Shown piece by piece: positions 49,401-59,330 of a stretch of 64,000 bases of DNA. This DNA comes from Liolophura sinensis (taxonomy: Eukaryota > Mollusca > Polyplacophora > Chitonida > Chitonidae). A program made the position numbers and the translations under genes. Below the pieces are notes generated by a model. The model had not been told where the DNA came from and did not search any database. It saw only the letters and a program-made list of their open reading frames with translations. The stretch lies in contig NC_088297.1 in assembly GCF_032854445.1 (NCBI RefSeq), positions 12,757,039-12,821,038 on the forward strand, written 5' to 3'. The number at the start of each line of letters is the position of its first letter. Within the stretch, counting starts at the first letter, position 1.

Positions 49401-52400
49401 GCCTTCGGTGAGTCGTCACAGTGAAGCTAGATAAGAGAGCGGTGGAAATCCGTCCTGCGACAAGGAGGCACATTACATACGCTTTAAGGATTCCTTCGTA
49501 GTCATATGACCGAAAAATTGTTGAGTATGACGTTAAACCCCAACCATTCCCTCACTCACGCGCTGTTATGGCTTTGCTTTCTATACGGTGTTCTTTTATA
49601 TTCCTTAGTTATGTTTTGTGTGGCAATGTAAAAGATTCCTCAAATGCATGTCATTTCATTCCAGGTATTTTATACGCCTTCAGCGCTTTAGGACCTGCCG
49701 TCGGTTATTTACTCGGGGGCTATCTTGTGGATATATACGTGGATTTTGAAACTGTTTCCAGGTAAACACTTACTTTTCATTTTTTTTTTAATATTCTTGG
49801 AAACCATTGATGTCTTTATGCAAATTATGGTGTTTTAGCCCTTGGTGAATACTTTTTCAAAGCCTTGGGGAGGGGCAATTTATTTTGTGAACTGATCAAG
49901 CCTTCTTCGTTAGGTAAAAATATTCATTTCATCACAGCTTCACGAGTAAAACATAAATGTCCACGGTTACTGAGAACGATTGAAACGACGAAACCCGTAG
50001 TTAGTTAAAATCCGTCTTTATCAGACTCACCACAGGAAACTGTATTTAGAAATAGATTTACTTACGTTTTTGAAAGACTTAAATTCATTTAAAAACTTGA
50101 ATTCTGAGGTTGGCTTTACGGTGCATATTAAAAGGCTACTGTTAGGCATCATATGGTGTAAACGGAAAGTGTAATAGATATCTTTAATGGTCGAGATGGC
50201 CGGATTGGTCGGAATTGGGCAATAATTGAGGTACCAGCACAGTGGCGACCCACGTCCAAGCTAGGTTGACCATGCTGTTACAGTACATGAGCACCAGGTT
50301 ACCGATCGTCATGGTAAAGACAGGGATCAACTGTAGACACCACAGCTTTGGCTCGAATCCCTTCAGACGGTGAATGTGTTTCATGTCTCAAGTGCCAATT
50401 AATAAACCAATTGATACATTTTTTTGTGCAGTGTACCACTTACCACATCGGACCCAGGTTGGGTAGGAGCGTGGTGGCTGGGATTCCTTATCTCCATGGT
50501 GATGGCGTTGCTGTTGTCTGTCCTTCTGATGGGTTTACCCCGTGAGTTACCTGGTGAGTATAGCGCGTCACGCCCATAACACCTCCTCCTACCAACTCCC
50601 ACCCCTGCTACGCATTGACTCCCTTCATCCAAAACACCGCTAAATCTCCAACATAATGTCCGTGACATCCTCACTTTCGTGTGTTATATGGCAACATGAT
50701 TTACCGGCCCTATACAAAGAGGAAGCAAATGTTGCGACTCATAAGACATCAGTGCCATCTAGAGAGACGAATAACAACAGTGATTTCAATAACAATATAA
50801 GTGAATTGTTAGCTAATGTTATATGAGTTCAAATCCACGCTCATACTGACTTCCTCTCCGGTCGTGGAGACCCCACGAATGGTCATTTTGTGAGTCGCCC
50901 CCTGGTTCTCTTCGATTTTGTTCCTACATAATGCTGGCCGCCCTACTATAAGAGAAATATTCTTGAGTGCAGCGTAAAACCCCAGTGAAATACATAAACT
51001 AAGTTACGTTATTCAAGTAGGTAGAGAGCGCTGATGTTTTACTAGTGTTGAACAACTGACGTGTTTGTCCACCTTTAATGCCCAGATTATTACTCGCAGA
51101 GTGAGCCCAGTCTGCACGCCATTGTAGTAGACCACGTAAATGGATATAGGGCATACAGTAAGCTCAGTGGACCAACTTTTGTTCTCCAGTAGAATGAAGG
51201 CTGGAGATTCTCTGTTCTCTGGCTGGGAGTGAACGTCGAACGCGGAAAAGTGTGTTTTAAAAGGTGGTTTAATCCAATAATAATGAATTTGATTGTCATC
51301 GTGGAAAATTAAAATTGAAATTAAATAAATAAATGAATAAAGAAAATTACTGTTATTTAATTTCTATATTATTATTATTTCTAGGAGCCCGGGAGATCAG
51401 AGCCACGCGTGTTTCAGAAGCTCACCAATCCGGTAAGGGAAAAACGAAGACACCTGGATCTTCTTTCAAGGATCTGCCCCAGGTCACTATGATGCTGCTA
51501 AAGAACCCCACGTTTATGTTAATGGCCCTGGCCGGATCTTCCGAGAACCTCGTCGTCAGCGGCTTCTCCACATTTACCGCTAAGTTCATCCAGAACCAGT
51601 TCGGACAGACCGCCGGCTTCTCGGCTATTTTAATGGGTGAGTGTAAGACTATTTGAATGGCCCTCGACAGAGTTCTGATGATTAAACACTCGATCAGACC
51701 GAATGTTAAAATTAAATGGACTGGTCCTTAACTCAAGGCCAACCTGCGCACAAAACTTTACTATAATCCGTCAATAGCCTTTCCGTGAAGTATTGCTTAT
51801 AAAAAGACACACAGACAAACAAATGAACGCCGTCAAAAACATAATTTCCGTGGTAGAAGTTGTAAGCGATACATGTAAAGGTCGTAATATAAATCCGTAA
51901 ACCAGTCGTCAATCGTAAAGGATTGTCAAGGTCATTAATCATAAGACCGGTTTCTAAAATAGCGGTCAACACAAATCACCAAATGGCTAAGAAAGCATAC
52001 CTATTTAAAGTAAAAAATCAGAACGAAGTCATGTAAATGGAGGAAGATAACAGATGCCCGGGAAGGTGCAATGAATGTTATGTTGGTGCGTAAATCTAAT
52101 CAGTATGATGTAACATGTTAGTTCAGAAGTTAATTAAAACTAAAAAGTTAAATGGTCATATATCCAACTTGGCGATTTTATTCAATTCGATGGACAACCA
52201 TGCTAGAACTGGAATATAGGGCTTCTTTATGTGTAATCGTTTTTCATGCAGCTGATTTGTTTGACAGGTTGATAAACTGTAAAAATACATAAAAAATAAT
52301 CCTATTTGTTACAGGTGTAATGGCGGTTCCTGGTGCTACAGGAGGCTTCCTTCTCGGTGGGGTGATTTGCCGAAAGTTCCAGTTCACAGTCCGCGGGAAT

Positions 52401-55400
52401 CTGCGACTGTGCGCATGTGTGTCACTGCTCTCTATGGCAGCGGCAGCGACGATGTTCGCCAGATGCGATGAGACAAAGATCGCCGGAATTTCTGTCTCAT
52501 ACGAGAACGGGTAAGCCCATAAGTGGTTGGTGCAAAACAGTAAAACATTAGATAATCACTGCGTAGAGAACGACCTATACATCATTCATTCTCTGTATTT
52601 CTGGGCTTTCAAGGTACAGCTGACCCCATTATCACAGATGTGGCTAAAGGTGTATTGGTCGTTCTTTACGTAGTGAATGTAGTGCAACCACACCATACCA
52701 TTATATTAGTTAATATGAGATAATCAGGGTATTCCTCAGTTGGATTAAAGTTGTGGCAGAGATAAATCTAATACATCGAAGAAGCGATTGGATAAGGTGT
52801 TTCCCTTTCAATCGCCAAGCCACGTGAGACGTGATTTCAGTATCATTAAGGGACAAAGTACAGTCGCTCCAAAGTGTATTAAAAGTTAGACACAGCTTAG
52901 ATATTTATGGAAAGGTCTAATACAAAACTAATGGCGGTTTATTCCAGACTAAAGTTAATGCCGGCGTTAACTGTTAATACACTTTTGTAACAACTATTTT
53001 TCAATATGCCCCAGCTTCGCTTGTCCTCATGACCATGTTGGCAGTAAGCGGTCGACAATGTGATTTCGTGTACTGTTACATGAAGTTCTCTGGGAACCTC
53101 TTTCCTTCCACCAATATATACGTCACATGTCACACGTGGGAAAATTCGCCAGCATAACGTGCCAAGATTCTGTGGTTTACTCCTGGCACTGAGATTTTCC
53201 TTCACCAGCCATGGTATATTTATGGTTCAGATGGTTAAGGCGATTGTTAGCTCTTGTAATCGTGACTAATGAGAGAGTTTGTTTGAATCCAGCTCTTGCT
53301 GTTTCAACTGCGGCTTTAGGTCAGGAGGTTTGTAGGGTACCTGCCGAAGGGCGGTGGTTTATTCTTGGCTGTCCCGTTTCCTTCGTCCATCAACCAGGCT
53401 GCCGTGTATATATGTATAAGTGTTGTACATGTATATGAGTGAAAACCCTTTGACATGGCGTTAAAGTTAAAGAAAGCTAAAATATGAAGTAAGGTAGACA
53501 ACTGAAAACTATGCGTAACAACACTTTCTTTTAATTTTTTATTATTTTTTTGGAAGGGTGTTGAAAGGCATTCAGATATTTAAATTGTATGATGGGCTTT
53601 ACGAGCCATACTGACAGTATCTAGGAACCAGAAGGAAAGAGTTTTTGAGAACAGTATCTCAGTAGGCTTTTACTCATGGGCGAAAAGAGTTATTCCAACA
53701 TTCAATGTCGTGATTAGAGTTGGAAAAAATTCCTGTGACGTCAGAGTCCCTAATCTCTAATAGCATGGTCCTTAAAGCCCAAATTAGAATTCAAACGTTT
53801 GAACGCTTTTAACTCTCTTCACAAGAATTATAAAAAATAAATGAAAGTACATTTATGCATAGTTTTAAGTGGTCTATTAAGTGATCCCCACTTCGATTTT
53901 TAGACGTTTTAAACACCAATTAATTAAATAAATGAATAAATCTTTCTGCAGCCATACGGCGCCATCCGTGCCTGACCTCTCGTCCAACTGTAATGTCGAC
54001 TGCCACTGTTCTCAGGAGAGTTATCTTCCTGTTTGTGGTCCAAATGGAGTGCAGTACTTCTCGCCCTGTCACGCGGGATGCAGCGAGAATGTTGGAGAGG
54101 TAAGTGTCTCATTGTATCGGAGGCTCAGGAACCGAGTCCACATTGTCATTTCTGATCCTGAAGTCTAAACCGGAAATGCAGTTTTAGAGATTGCTTTTGG
54201 GATTATAGAAATCGACATTTTTTGCTGCTGATAAAAAATTAATGAAGGCTCACAACAAAACTCTTCAGAGGCCTCAAAATTGGTACGCCTGCTCATTTTC
54301 TCTGTTACAACAGATTTACATTTGTATCAGGATCTTCACGCACCCCTGTATTTTTGTTTTGTTACAACAAAACTACCTCTCATGCAGGTGTATTAACAAT
54401 ATGTCATTATCTAACTGCGTATTTCCTGTTACATCAGACTCACCGTATAGTAAAGTGTTTCTCCGTTTCAACAGAATCCTCACGTGCCCCTGAATTTTCT
54501 CTTTTACAACGGAATCCTCACGCGCTCCTATAGTTTCTCTTTTACAACAGAATCGTCACGCGCCCCTGTATTTTCTCTTTCACACAGGAATCCCCACGAA
54601 CCCCTGTGTTTTCTCTTTTACAGAGGAATTCTCACGCGCCCCTGTATTTTCTCTTTTACATAGGAATCCCCAAGAGCCCCTGTTTTTTCTCTTTTACATT
54701 GGAATCCCCACGAACCCCTGTATTTTCTCTTTTACATAGGAATCCTCACGCGCCCCTGTATTTTCTCTTTTACATAGGAATCCTCACGGGCCCCTGTATT
54801 TTCTCTTTTACATAGGAATCCCCACGAACCCCTGTATTTTCTCTTTTACATAGGAATCCCCACGAACCCCTGTATTTTCACTTTTACATAGGAATCCTCA
54901 CGCGCCCCTGTATTTTCTCTTTTACGTAAGAATCCCCACGAACCCCTGTATTTTCTCTTTTACATAGGAATCCTCATGGGCCCCTGTATTTTCTCTTTTA
55001 CATAGGAATCCCCACGAACCCCTGTGTTTTCTCTTTAACATAGGAATCCCCACGAGCCCCTGTATTTTCTCTTTTACATAGGAATCCCCAAGCGCCTCTG
55101 TATTTTCTCTTTTACATAGGAATCCTCACGCGCCCCTGTATGTTCTCTTTTACATAGGAATCCTCATGGGCCCCTCTATTTTCTCTTTTACATAGGAATC
55201 CCCAAGCGCCCCTGTATTTTCTCTTTTACATAGGAATCCCCAAGAGCCCCTTTATTTTCTCTTTTACATTGGAATTCCCACGAACCCCTGTATTTTCTCT
55301 TTTACATAGGAATCCCCACGAGCCCCTGTATTTTCTCTTTTACATAGGAATCCTCACGCGCCCCTGTATTTTCTCTTTTACATAGGAATCCTCGCGCTCC

Positions 55401-58151
55401 CCTGTATTTTCTCTTTTACATAGGAATCCCCACGAACCCCTGTATTTTCTCTTTTACATAGGAATCCCCACGAGCCCCTGTGTTTTCTGTTTTACATAGG
55501 AATCCTCACGCGCCCCTGTATTTTCTCTTTTACGTAGGAATCCCCACGAACCCCTGTATTTTCCCTTTTACATAGGAATCTTCACGCGCCCCTGTATTTT
55601 CTCTTTTACATAGGAATCCCCACGAACCCCTGTGTTTTCTTTTTAACATAGGAATCCTCACGCGCCCCTGTATTTTCTCTTTTACGTAGGAATCCCCACG
55701 AACCCCTGTATTTTCCCTTTTACATTGGAATCTTCACGCGCCCCTGTATTTTCTCTTTTACATAGGAATCCCCACGAACCCCTGTGTTTTCTCTTTAACA
55801 TAGGAATCCTCACGCGCCCCTGTATTTTCTCTTTTACATAGGAATCCTCACGCGCCCCTGTATTTTCTCTTTTACATAGGAATCCCCAAGAGCCCCTGTA
55901 TTTTCTCTTTTACATAGGAATCCCCACGAACCCCTGTGTTTTCTCTTTTACATAGGAATCCCCACGAACCCTTGTGTTTTCTCTTTAACATAGGAATCCC
56001 CACGAGCTCCTGTATTTTCTCTTTTACATAGGAATCCTCACACGCCCCTGTATTTTCTGTTTTACATAGGAATCCTCACGCGCCCCTGTATGTTCTCTTT
56101 TACATAGGAATCCTCATGGGCCCCTGTATTTTCTCTTTTACATAGGAATCCCCAAGCGCCTCTGTATTTTCTCTTTTACATAGGAATCCCCGAGAGCCCC
56201 TGTATTTTCACTTTTACATAGGAATCCTCACGCGCCCCTGTATTTTCTCTTTTACATAGGAATCCCCACGAACCCCTGCATTTTCCCTTTTACATAGGAA
56301 TCCTCACGCGCCCCTGTATTTTCTCTTTTACATAGGAATCCCCACGAACCCCTGTGTTTTCTCTTTAACATAGGAATCCCCACGAGCCCCTGTTCTCTTT
56401 TACATAGGAATCACCAAGCGCCTCTGTGTTTTCTGTTTTACATAGGAATCCTCACGCGCCCCTGTATTTTCTCTTTTACATAGGAATCCTCACGGGCCCC
56501 TGTATTTTCTCTTTTACATAGGAATCCCCAAGCGCCTTTGTATTTTCTCTTTTACATAGGAATCCTTACGCGCCCCTGTATTTTCTTTGTTACCACAGAA
56601 CTACCACTCATGCAGCTGTATAAACAGTACGTCCTCCGTCAACCAGACCGCCGTGAATGGAGTCTGTGAAACGAACTGTCCAATGCTCTATTTCTTCCTA
56701 CCCATGTTCTTCATCGTGATGCTGCTGACTTTCGTGGCCGCTACACCTCTTACGATCAGCACCTTGCGGTAAGTTAATTCAAAACTGTTGCCATTTTTTG
56801 TGGCAGCACATTACGGTAAGTCAGTAAATGCTGTTCACTTTAGTGGGTAGAGAATCCGTTTTGGGGGTAGTAGATCCAGGATCAATCCTGGGTCGGGTTA
56901 CACCTAAGACCTTAAAAAAGAGAAAGTTATAGCTTCTCGCGTGGCGTTCAGCATTAAGGAGATAGTTCAAGGAGAAGGCGTACTTGCCTTCGGTAAGTAA
57001 TCTCAGTGAAGCAGCGCTAGATAAAAAAGGGGTGGATACCCGTCCTGCAACAAGAAGACACATTACACGTACAGACACTCTAAGGACTCCTTCTTCGTCA
57101 TATGACTGAAAAAATTGTTAAGTTAAACCTGAAGCACTCATTCACTCACCTTTGGGTCCGTTATACCGGTAAGCCAGTCAGTGTTACCGACTTTTGTGGG
57201 CGCTACCCCTCTCACGATCAGCAAATTGCGGTAAGTTTTGCTAGTGACGTTTGTGGTCGATGTACCGCTCACGAGCAGCACCTTACATGGTATGCCAGTG
57301 TAGGCTGCATTTTTCTGTAAGGCAATCAGTGTTTCAATGAATCCGGCCGCTACACGTCCCACGATTAGAAATTTGCGGTACCCTAATCAGAGCTGTTGAC
57401 GTTTGTGGCCGCTGACACTTCATGGGTGGTTTCCTCCACCCATGAAACTAACCGCCACAGTGTGTGCTAAAATTCTTGATGATAACGTTGAATCACAATC
57501 AAAAAAATAAATAATTTAGCTTAAAATTGATACTTGTATTATTTTACAGATGCGTGCCGGTGACACATAAAACGTTCGCAGTGGGTGTAATGTGGGTGTT
57601 TGTTCGCTTTTTGGGTAAGTGTTGAGAAAAACTAAAGTAAATTCTACAAATATTATTTCAGCCTGTTTTTTTATGCAAAGCATTTACTTGAGATATGTTG
57701 AATCCCCTGAATATTTTCCTTTCTCAATACAGTTTTACTCTTAAATAAGAGGTGGCGAATAAAATTTTTTGAATTCTCCTTGATCCCTTGAACAGGAACA
57801 GTCCCCGGGCCTATTTTCTTCGGCGTAATCATCGATAGTGCCTGTGTGATATGGAAGAAAAGCTGCGGAAGCTCTGTGAACGAATCTTGTTGGATTTACA
57901 ACAATGAAACCATGGGGAGAAACTTTTTTCTAGTTGCTCTTGGTGTGAAGTTTTTATCAACATTTTTGTTCGGTCTTGGTAGCATTGTCTACAAAGCGCC
58001 ATCTATAAACAAGGAGAATAACCTTGACATTGCTACAATAGAAGTTGAGAGCAATAGATCCAAAGTTACTGACCCACTAAGTAATACTGAATCATATAGA
58101 AGCCTCAACTCAGAGAAAATGGGAGTTGACAATCCAGGGTACTTGTCTTAA
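46236..58151 (+). CDS. Organic anion transporting polypeptide (SLCO/OATP) gene, 11 coding exons
   Basis: The product would be a 12-helix plasma-membrane carrier for amphipathic organic anions (sodium-independent in characterised OATPs). Eleven exons join with GT-AG borders and correct phase into 684 codons ending in TAA, a normal OATP length. Evidence: NPKCLCVL then VVNGINNV (helix 1 region), [52 protein letters not shown], and the superfamily signature [10 protein letters not shown] at residues 258-267. A Kazal-like cysteine-rich loop follows (C-H-CSQE-Y-PVCGPNG-Y-SPCHAGC plus [12 protein letters not shown]). The signature has DPGW where most family members have DxRW. Which SLCO subfamily is not decided, so no symbol is given. 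No AATAAA was seen close downstream; ATTAAA at 59,485 is one candidate. Confidence 0.95.
47045..47245 (+). repeat. Direct repeat downstream of SLCO exon 1
   Basis: Second copy of the repeat at 45,885-46,090, diverged by substitutions and small indels. It lies in intron 1. Confidence 0.65.
47598..47876 (+). CDS. SLCO exon 2
   Basis: Acceptor TTTAATAG/GTTT, donor ACAG/GTAAAG. Encodes [20 protein letters not shown], then [20 protein letters not shown], ending in an extracellular loop ([15 protein letters not shown]). It covers helices 1 to 3 of the OATP fold. Phase 1 at both ends. Confidence 0.94.
48078..48345 (+). mobile_element. SINE-B copy, plus orientation
   Basis: GGATCAAACCCGGGTAAGGT (B box), GGTCATACCAAAGACTTTAA, CTTGGCGCTCAGCACTGAGA, CACAAGAAGACACAGTATAT. 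The centre of the family is deleted. In SLCO intron 2. Confidence 0.72.
48445..48612 (+). CDS. SLCO exon 3
   Basis: Acceptor TTTGCAG/GCAA, donor GTGG/GTAAGA. Encodes [20 protein letters not shown] then [20 protein letters not shown], matching the LGQ-L-G-G-T-GI-Y-DD-V-K-SP-Y pattern around helix 4 of OATPs. Confidence 0.94.
48763..48816 (+). mobile_element. SINE-A tail fragment
   Basis: GCCGTCCCATAAGTGAAATA, TTCTTTAGTTGGGTGTAAAA, TACCAATCAAAATAAATAAA; only the last 50 bases of the family. Confidence 0.75.
49230..49558 (+). mobile_element. SINE-C, near full length
   Basis: Head ATAGCACAATTTGTAGAGCG, then GGATCAATCCTTGGTCGAAT, CTTACTTGCCTTCGGTGAGT, GCGACAAGGAGGCACATTAC, tail CGTAGTCATATGACCGAAAA. 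In SLCO intron 3. Confidence 0.85.
49665..49761 (+). CDS. SLCO exon 4
   Basis: Acceptor CATTCCAG/GTAT, donor TCCAG/GTAAAC (phase 2). Encodes [20 protein letters not shown], the conserved GPA-GF-LG helix of OATPs, followed by [12 protein letters not shown]. Confidence 0.94.
50184..50384 (-). CDS. Unidentified hydrophobic open frame antisense in SLCO intron 4
   Basis: A 66-codon frame whose composition looks protein-like: a polar start, then [20 protein letters not shown] and a second apolar stretch ([20 protein letters not shown]). I do not recognise the family. It could be an exon of an unannotated gene or a decayed gene fragment, or chance. Splice sites are not convincing on either side. 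Confidence 0.25.
   Translation of the reverse strand: MKHIHRLKGFEPKLWCLQLIPVFTMTIGNLVLMYCNSMVNLAWTWVATVLVPQLLPNSDQSGHLDH
50432..50553 (+). CDS. SLCO exon 5: OATP signature
   Basis: Acceptor TTTGTGCAG/TGTA, donor CCTG/GTGAGT. Encodes [20 protein letters not shown] then a helix ending [18 protein letters not shown] is the diagnostic superfamily signature between helices 5 and 6; the Gly before W replaces the usual Arg. The correct frame differs from the longest open frame over this stretch. Confidence 0.95.
50824..50998 (+). mobile_element. SINE-A, degraded, headless
   Basis: GAGTTCAAATCCACGCTCAT (B box), GACTTCCTCTCCGGTCGTGG, TGCTGGCCGCCCTACTATAA, tail GCGTAAAACCCCAGTGAAAT. In SLCO intron 5. 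Confidence 0.75.
51385..51636 (+). CDS. SLCO exon 6
   Basis: Acceptor TTTCTAG/GAGC, donor ATGG/GTGAGT. Encodes the large cytosolic loop ([15 protein letters not shown]), then [20 protein letters not shown] and the helix 7 region [27 protein letters not shown]-type loops at this place are normal for OATPs. Confidence 0.94.
52315..52510 (+). CDS. SLCO exon 7
   Basis: Acceptor TTGTTACAG/GTGT, donor ACGG/GTAAGC. Encodes [20 protein letters not shown] (GxxxxPGA-G-LGG, helix 8) and [20 protein letters not shown] (helix 9), leading into the extracellular loop. Confidence 0.94.
53215..53475 (+). mobile_element. SINE-E copy
   Basis: TGGTTCAGATGGTTAAGGCG (A box), GTTTGAATCCAGCTCTTGCT (B box), GGTACCTGCCGAAGGGCGGT, tail TTTGACATGGCGTTAAAGTT. 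Homologous in order to the split copy at 43.2 kb. In SLCO intron 7. Confidence 0.75.
53952..54099 (+). CDS. SLCO exon 8: first half of Kazal-like loop
   Basis: Acceptor TTTCTGCAG/CCAT, donor GAGAG/GTAAGT, phase 0 at the end. Encodes [20 protein letters not shown] then [20 protein letters not shown], the cysteine-rich Kazal-like extracellular loop 5 of OATPs. The loop is completed in exon 9, 2.5 kb away across a minisatellite. Confidence 0.95.
54361..54411 (+). pseudogene. Decayed copy of the start of SLCO exon 9
   Basis: GTTACAACAAAACTACCTCT, then CATGCAGGTGTATTAACAAT and ATGTC align without gaps to the true acceptor and first bases of exon 9 (56,589 onward) at most positions. The acceptor AG is changed to AA, so it should not splice. 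Even the upstream CACGCACCCCTGTATTTT context is shared. Confidence 0.8.
54474..56586 (+). repeat. 38-bp minisatellite of 3'-splice-site-like units, about 55 copies
   Basis: Consensus unit ACATAGGAATCCTCACGCGC plus CCCTGTATTTTCTCTTTT. Across each unit boundary it reads TTTTCTCTTTTACATAG/GAAT, a pyrimidine tract plus AG. The earliest units read TTTTACAACAG/AATC. Units alternate among sub-variants (CACGCG, CACGAA, CAAGAG, CATGGG). It fills most of SLCO intron 8 up to a few bases from the exon 9 acceptor. Confidence 0.97.
56599..56768 (+). CDS. SLCO exon 9: second half of Kazal-like loop and helix 10
   Basis: Acceptor TTACCACAG/AACT, donor TTGCG/GTAAGT. Encodes [13 protein letters not shown], then VCETNC and a hydrophobic helix ([20 protein letters not shown]). 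Its first bases have a decayed copy at 54,361-54,411, and its last bases have several decayed copies in the next intron. Confidence 0.95.
56793..56824 (+). pseudogene. Decayed copy of the end of SLCO exon 9 (copy 1)
   Basis: TTTTTTGTGGCAGCACATTACG/GTAAGT resembles the last bases of exon 9 plus its donor, with an internal deletion. It starts 25 bases after the true donor. Confidence 0.55.
56830..57140 (+). mobile_element. SINE-C, near full length
   Basis: GTAGATCCAGGATCAATCCT, GGTCGGGTTACACCTAAGAC, TACTTGCCTTCGGTAAGTAA, CCTGCAACAAGAAGACACAT, tail TTCTTCGTCATATGACTGAA. In SLCO intron 9, between decayed exon 9 copies. Confidence 0.82.
57190..57386 (+). pseudogene. Three or more decayed copies of the end of SLCO exon 9
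   Basis: Copy 2 (57,190-57,230) translates as [14 protein letters not shown] beside the true [14 protein letters not shown] and keeps the donor TTGCG/GTAAGT in the same phase. Copy 3 (57,247-57,289) reads CGTTTGTGGTCGATGTACCG to CACCTTACATG/GTATGC. Copy 4 (57,343-57,376) reads GGCCGCTACACGTCCCACGA to TTTGCG/GTACCC. A further partial copy follows at 57,397-57,417. None has an obvious acceptor. Confidence 0.8.
57550..57614 (+). CDS. SLCO exon 10
   Basis: A short exon: acceptor ATTTTACAG/ATGC, donor TTGG/GTAAGT. Encodes [20 protein letters not shown], equivalent to the RxV---KSFALG-Q-----LG segment between helices 10 and 11. Confidence 0.9.
57796..58151 (+). CDS. SLCO exon 11: C-terminus and stop
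   Basis: Acceptor TTGAACAG/GAAC. Begins [20 protein letters not shown], the conserved IPGPI-FG--ID--C--W block, followed by the last helix ([20 protein letters not shown]) and a polar cytosolic tail ending NPGYLS then TAA. The tail is rich in Ser and Asn. Confidence 0.95.
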
Positions 58152-58439
58152 CTGGACTTATTTTCCGCAACCTTCCTTCTATGGGGGAGAGTGTAAGTCG
58201 GGAGGTGTTAGTAATGCTAAGCCCGGACCCCGACCTATGAGCATGGCTGTCGGCCGGCCGCAGACCTAGGTCGGAACTCTCGGTGTGTTGCTTCAACCGT
58301 CTCCAACCGTCCCGGAACCCATCAAGCGCTGAAGATGAATGCTGCTGAATTCTGTGCGTCAAAGAGAAAAAATTTGCAAAACTCGACGTGATTCTTGATT
58401 CGCCGTGAACATTCCAATCATTATACACAAATGCTAATG

Positions 58440-59330
58440 AAAATGCTATGAGCCAATGCCAAAATGCTTTACAAAGTGACATGTGGTTCTTGATTCGCTA
58501 TTGTTCCAAGGGTCTGTCCAAGCATTCGGCATAAACACTGCTGAGCGTTGGATGAATACGATGCCTATTTCGTCACGGTTCTTGGAGTCTTTCAGCCAAG
58601 CAATGTATGCAATATTCGGCTGAAATTCAACGAAGCTTCTACAGCAATGCTGTGCATGTTCCATACATTATGTGATTCACGTTTCGCCATGGTTACAGAA
58701 GTTTATGTGGTATTGTGCATGGAATATGGTGAAAATTCCAGAAATGTCTATATGTCCCAAGCATTGTATGATTCATGATGCGTTATGGTTTGTCAAGCAT
58801 TGTACATGAATAATGCTGAAAATTCCAGGAATGTCTATATGTCCCAAGCATTGTGTAACTCACTATTCGCTATGGCTCCAGGAGCTTGTCAAGGGTTGTA
58901 CATGAATAATGCTAAAAATTCCAGGAATGTCTATATGTCTCATACATTCTGTGGTTCACGATTGGCTATGGCTCCAAGAGCTTATCAAGTATTGTACATG
59001 GATGATACCAAAATTCCAGGAATCTGTACATGTCCCATGGGTTGTGTGATTCGCTCTATGGCTCCAGGAGCTTGTCAAGTATTATACATGGATGATGCTG
59101 AAAATTCCAGGAATGTCTACATGTCCCATGGGTTGTGTGATTCACAATTCGCTATGGCTCCAGGAGCTTATCAAGTATTGTACATGGATGATACCGAAAT
59201 TCCAGGAATCTGTACATGTCCCATGGGTTGTGTGTTTCACTCCATGGTTCCAGAAGCTTGCCAACTATTGTGCATAGACTATGTTGGATTGTCTACATGT
59301 ATACCAACCATTATGTGATACCAGATTCGT
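58440..59330 (+). repeat. Degenerate 96-bp tandem repeats
   Basis: Unit: GCTATGGCTCCAGGAGCTTG, TCAAGTATTGTACATGGATG, ATGCTGAAAATTCCAGGAAT, GTCTACATGTCCCATGGGTT, GTGTGATTCAC. About seven recognisable units from 58,680 and weaker ones on either side. A 177-codon frame exists only because the unit length is a multiple of three. Confidence 0.88.

Noticed and set aside
54474-56586. CRISPR-like regularly spaced repeat
   Set aside because: The units are contiguous 38-bp tandem copies without unique spacers, in an intron of an animal gene.
58785-59318. 177-codon frame with internal repeats
   Set aside because: Produced by a 96-bp tandem repeat with frame-shifting indels between units; no splice sites or homology.
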